Below are positions 62,436 through 64,000 of a stretch of 64,000 bases of DNA, piece by piece (the first letter of the stretch is position 1; each line of letters begins with the position of its first letter). The notes below the pieces were generated by a model. That model was given only the letters and a program-made list of their open reading frames with translations. It did not search any database and was not told the origin of the DNA. Location: positions 168,877-232,876 of the forward strand of contig NZ_QPMK01000003.1 of the NCBI RefSeq assembly GCF_003344785.1. Reading direction: 5' to 3'. This stretch comes from Thalassococcus profundi. GTDB taxonomy: Bacteria; Pseudomonadota; Alphaproteobacteria; Rhodobacterales; Rhodobacteraceae. The position numbers and the translations under genes were made by a program.

Positions 62436-64000
62436 GCCTTCTATCCCTTAAAACTTCTAATAATCAGCCTAGAGGCAAGGTATCTACAAAATCAAGCAGA
62501 AGGCTCCTAAAAAAGACGTCCTCAAAACGCTTCTTTTATAAGGTTTCATGCTCGCTGAGGTGACGGCGAAGGCTGCGAAGCACGGACCGTTCCAGCCAAC
62601 AGTATCGCTGTTCAGCTATACAGATACTGACGCAATGGTCGAAGGAATTACGCGAACGCTTAAATTGTGAAATCGTCGATCCTGAAACAACGCATTGGGC
62701 GTTACTGGAATACAAATTGCACGATGCTCGGTCGTTTGGCTGAAATGACCATATCCGCAAGTAGCAGTGAGTGGCTGGGCAGGAGGAAAGGCTCGAGACG
62801 TCGGGATCGATAGACGAACTTGGACCCAATGATGCGAAGTCCTAGAAATACCCGCGTGACGTGACGGGGATGCCGACTGGGTCCACCGACTTCGGTGACT
62901 CAATTCTGCCTGTGAAGGTAATTGACCCAGGCGCGCCGACGGCGACGTCCTTTTCTGACAACTTCGGGTCTAGCCGAGGACAGATCAGGTCGATCCATAC
63001 CCTGCATTCCGTTATGTTTCCCGGGACGCGAGCTCAATATCAGGCATCTCTGCCGTGAAAGGCGGACTTAATGGCTGATAACTGAGGCACTCAATAAGAC
63101 ATATACCTCTCCTCCTTCATCCCTACCTATGGTCGGCGCCGACGCCGACGTATTTCTGAAATCTGCTTCAGCGTCCGCCGAAGAGTAGCGCAGCGGGATC
63201 TCGAACGCCGTCGGTGCCGACAAAGGAATCGCAGAGCTTACCACTGGTGCGGCCAATCCAGGCGGGAGCGCAACGCTCGGCACAAAGACTATGCCTGTCC
63301 TGGAAAGATCCGCATTTCTCAGCAGCGGCTCACTTTGGCAATGGACGCCCAATAATCTGCTCTCACGAGGCCGCCGGAACTTGCGAACCAGCCTTTCGCG
63401 ACTTTCATAGGGCGACTTGCACCGCAGGCTCGGCCTTTCAGCCGAGCGATCCACCTTGCGAACAGGGCCAGAAGCCTTGACGGAACATTTACATGAACGC
63501 GAAACTGGGAAAGGATGCGTCAAGTTTGGAGCGCAAACTCCTTTACCAGCTGGCGTGCAATGAGTGCCAAGATGATGTGCCTGCCGGTCCCGGATCCAAA
63601 AAAGCCTTGTAATTACGGGTTACCAGTCGCGGCCTTTCCATCTGAGCAAGAATAGGACGTTTTGCGAACTTTGAGCGATCCTGGTTGTCGCCATTTTCCA
63701 GATTGAATGTGCCGCTCCGTTCATCGTTTTTTTAGTGGCCAGTTCCTGGTCGCTTCTTTTGCAGACTGGTTGATCAGCGAGCATTAAATGTGCATCGGGC
63801 GATGCAGACACGACAATCTTATCCACGGTGGGAGAAAGAGCACCGTCAGGTCGGCGGCCCGCTTTTCCCTGCGGCGTGTTGCGAGCTGGCATTTGTCCTG
63901 CCGTGACGAGCTCAGATCACCCCTTCCGACACCTCTGGGACCGATGCGGAGGCGGTGCCCCTCCTTGTCTTCGTCATGGACCTGAAATTCGCTAAGCGCC
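62436..64000. other. Right part of the window: A+T-richer sequence with no recognisable gene
   Basis: 1565 bases. The first 100 bases should hold the caspase-operon promoter. A 40-codon frame at 62548-62670 (AAGG four bases before its ATG; VSLFSYTDTDAMVEG) is divergent from the caspase gene and could be real. Frames at 62861-63058 (plus), 63068-63523 (minus, 151 codons) and 63620-63892 (minus) resemble nothing I know and lack good ribosome sites. The region may be decayed island DNA or carry genes too divergent to recognise. Confidence 0.5.

Noticed and set aside
52788-64000. Second copy of the tRNA-Ser 3' end as attR
   Set aside because: I looked for the last 20 bases of the tRNA downstream and did not see them within the window.

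Overview
This window is high-GC alphaproteobacterial chromosome, almost certainly from a Rhodobacteraceae (Roseobacter-group) bacterium. The evidence is gene content and order: an iron-dependent DMSP lyase (dddP), Hint-domain proteins, a Tat-exported PhoX phosphatase, a DUF3445 heme N-demethylase-like protein, aa3 oxidase subunit I, and glnB-glnA. Genus or species cannot be fixed from the sequence alone.

Layout. From 1 to about 19 kb there are metabolic and housekeeping genes: a Hint protein, a class V aminotransferase, a UbiH-type hydroxylase, a HAD 5'-nucleotidase, a GntR regulator, a fused MshEN-glycosyltransferase, carA, a YqeY protein, a second glycosyltransferase, DUF2244, an exported hydrolase, ctaD, phoX, lipB, and a lipid-kinase/metallophosphoesterase pair. 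From 19 to 30 kb lie tRNA-Leu(GAG), tig, an HWE histidine kinase, the ribosomal operon rpsF-rpsR-rplI, a YceI protein, an FAH-family enzyme, an IMPACT protein, a cytochrome b561-YceI fusion, and fabD-fabG-acpP. From 30 to 45 kb lie a ZIP transporter, an iron-binding protein, an OsmC-hydrolase fusion, dddP divergent from a phosphodiesterase gene with a Pho-box-like array between them, a DUF3445 protein, two related unknown proteins around a lytic transglycosylase, glnA/glnB, nnr and a degenerate Hint protein. From 45 to 52.8 kb lie tRNA-Leu(UAG), an XRE-cupin regulator, tatD, a beta-lactamase-fold hydrolase and an AEC transporter, converging on the SPOR-dacC-tmk-holB operon, followed by tRNA-Ser(UGA).

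From tRNA-Ser(UGA) to the right edge (52.8-64 kb) the character changes. Base composition is visibly more A+T-rich, no core gene is recognisable, and the genes look mobile: an AlpA-type regulator, a DUF927 ATPase, an iteron-like cluster, a serine recombinase, and an HTH protein coupled to a 54-residue ORF. This is followed by a compact three-gene operon on the minus strand encoding an exported 1348-residue PAN-domain caspase-like protease, a small exported cysteine-containing protein and a single-span membrane protein. This looks like an integrated genomic island whose left end is at the tRNA; the right end is outside the window. The caspase operon and the DUF927/iteron/recombinase module are the best candidates for something undescribed.

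Scattered through the core are short dispersed palindromic elements (2550-2599, 16408-16475, 48439-48568) and one predicted three-way-junction structure (25720-25777) that no gene explains.
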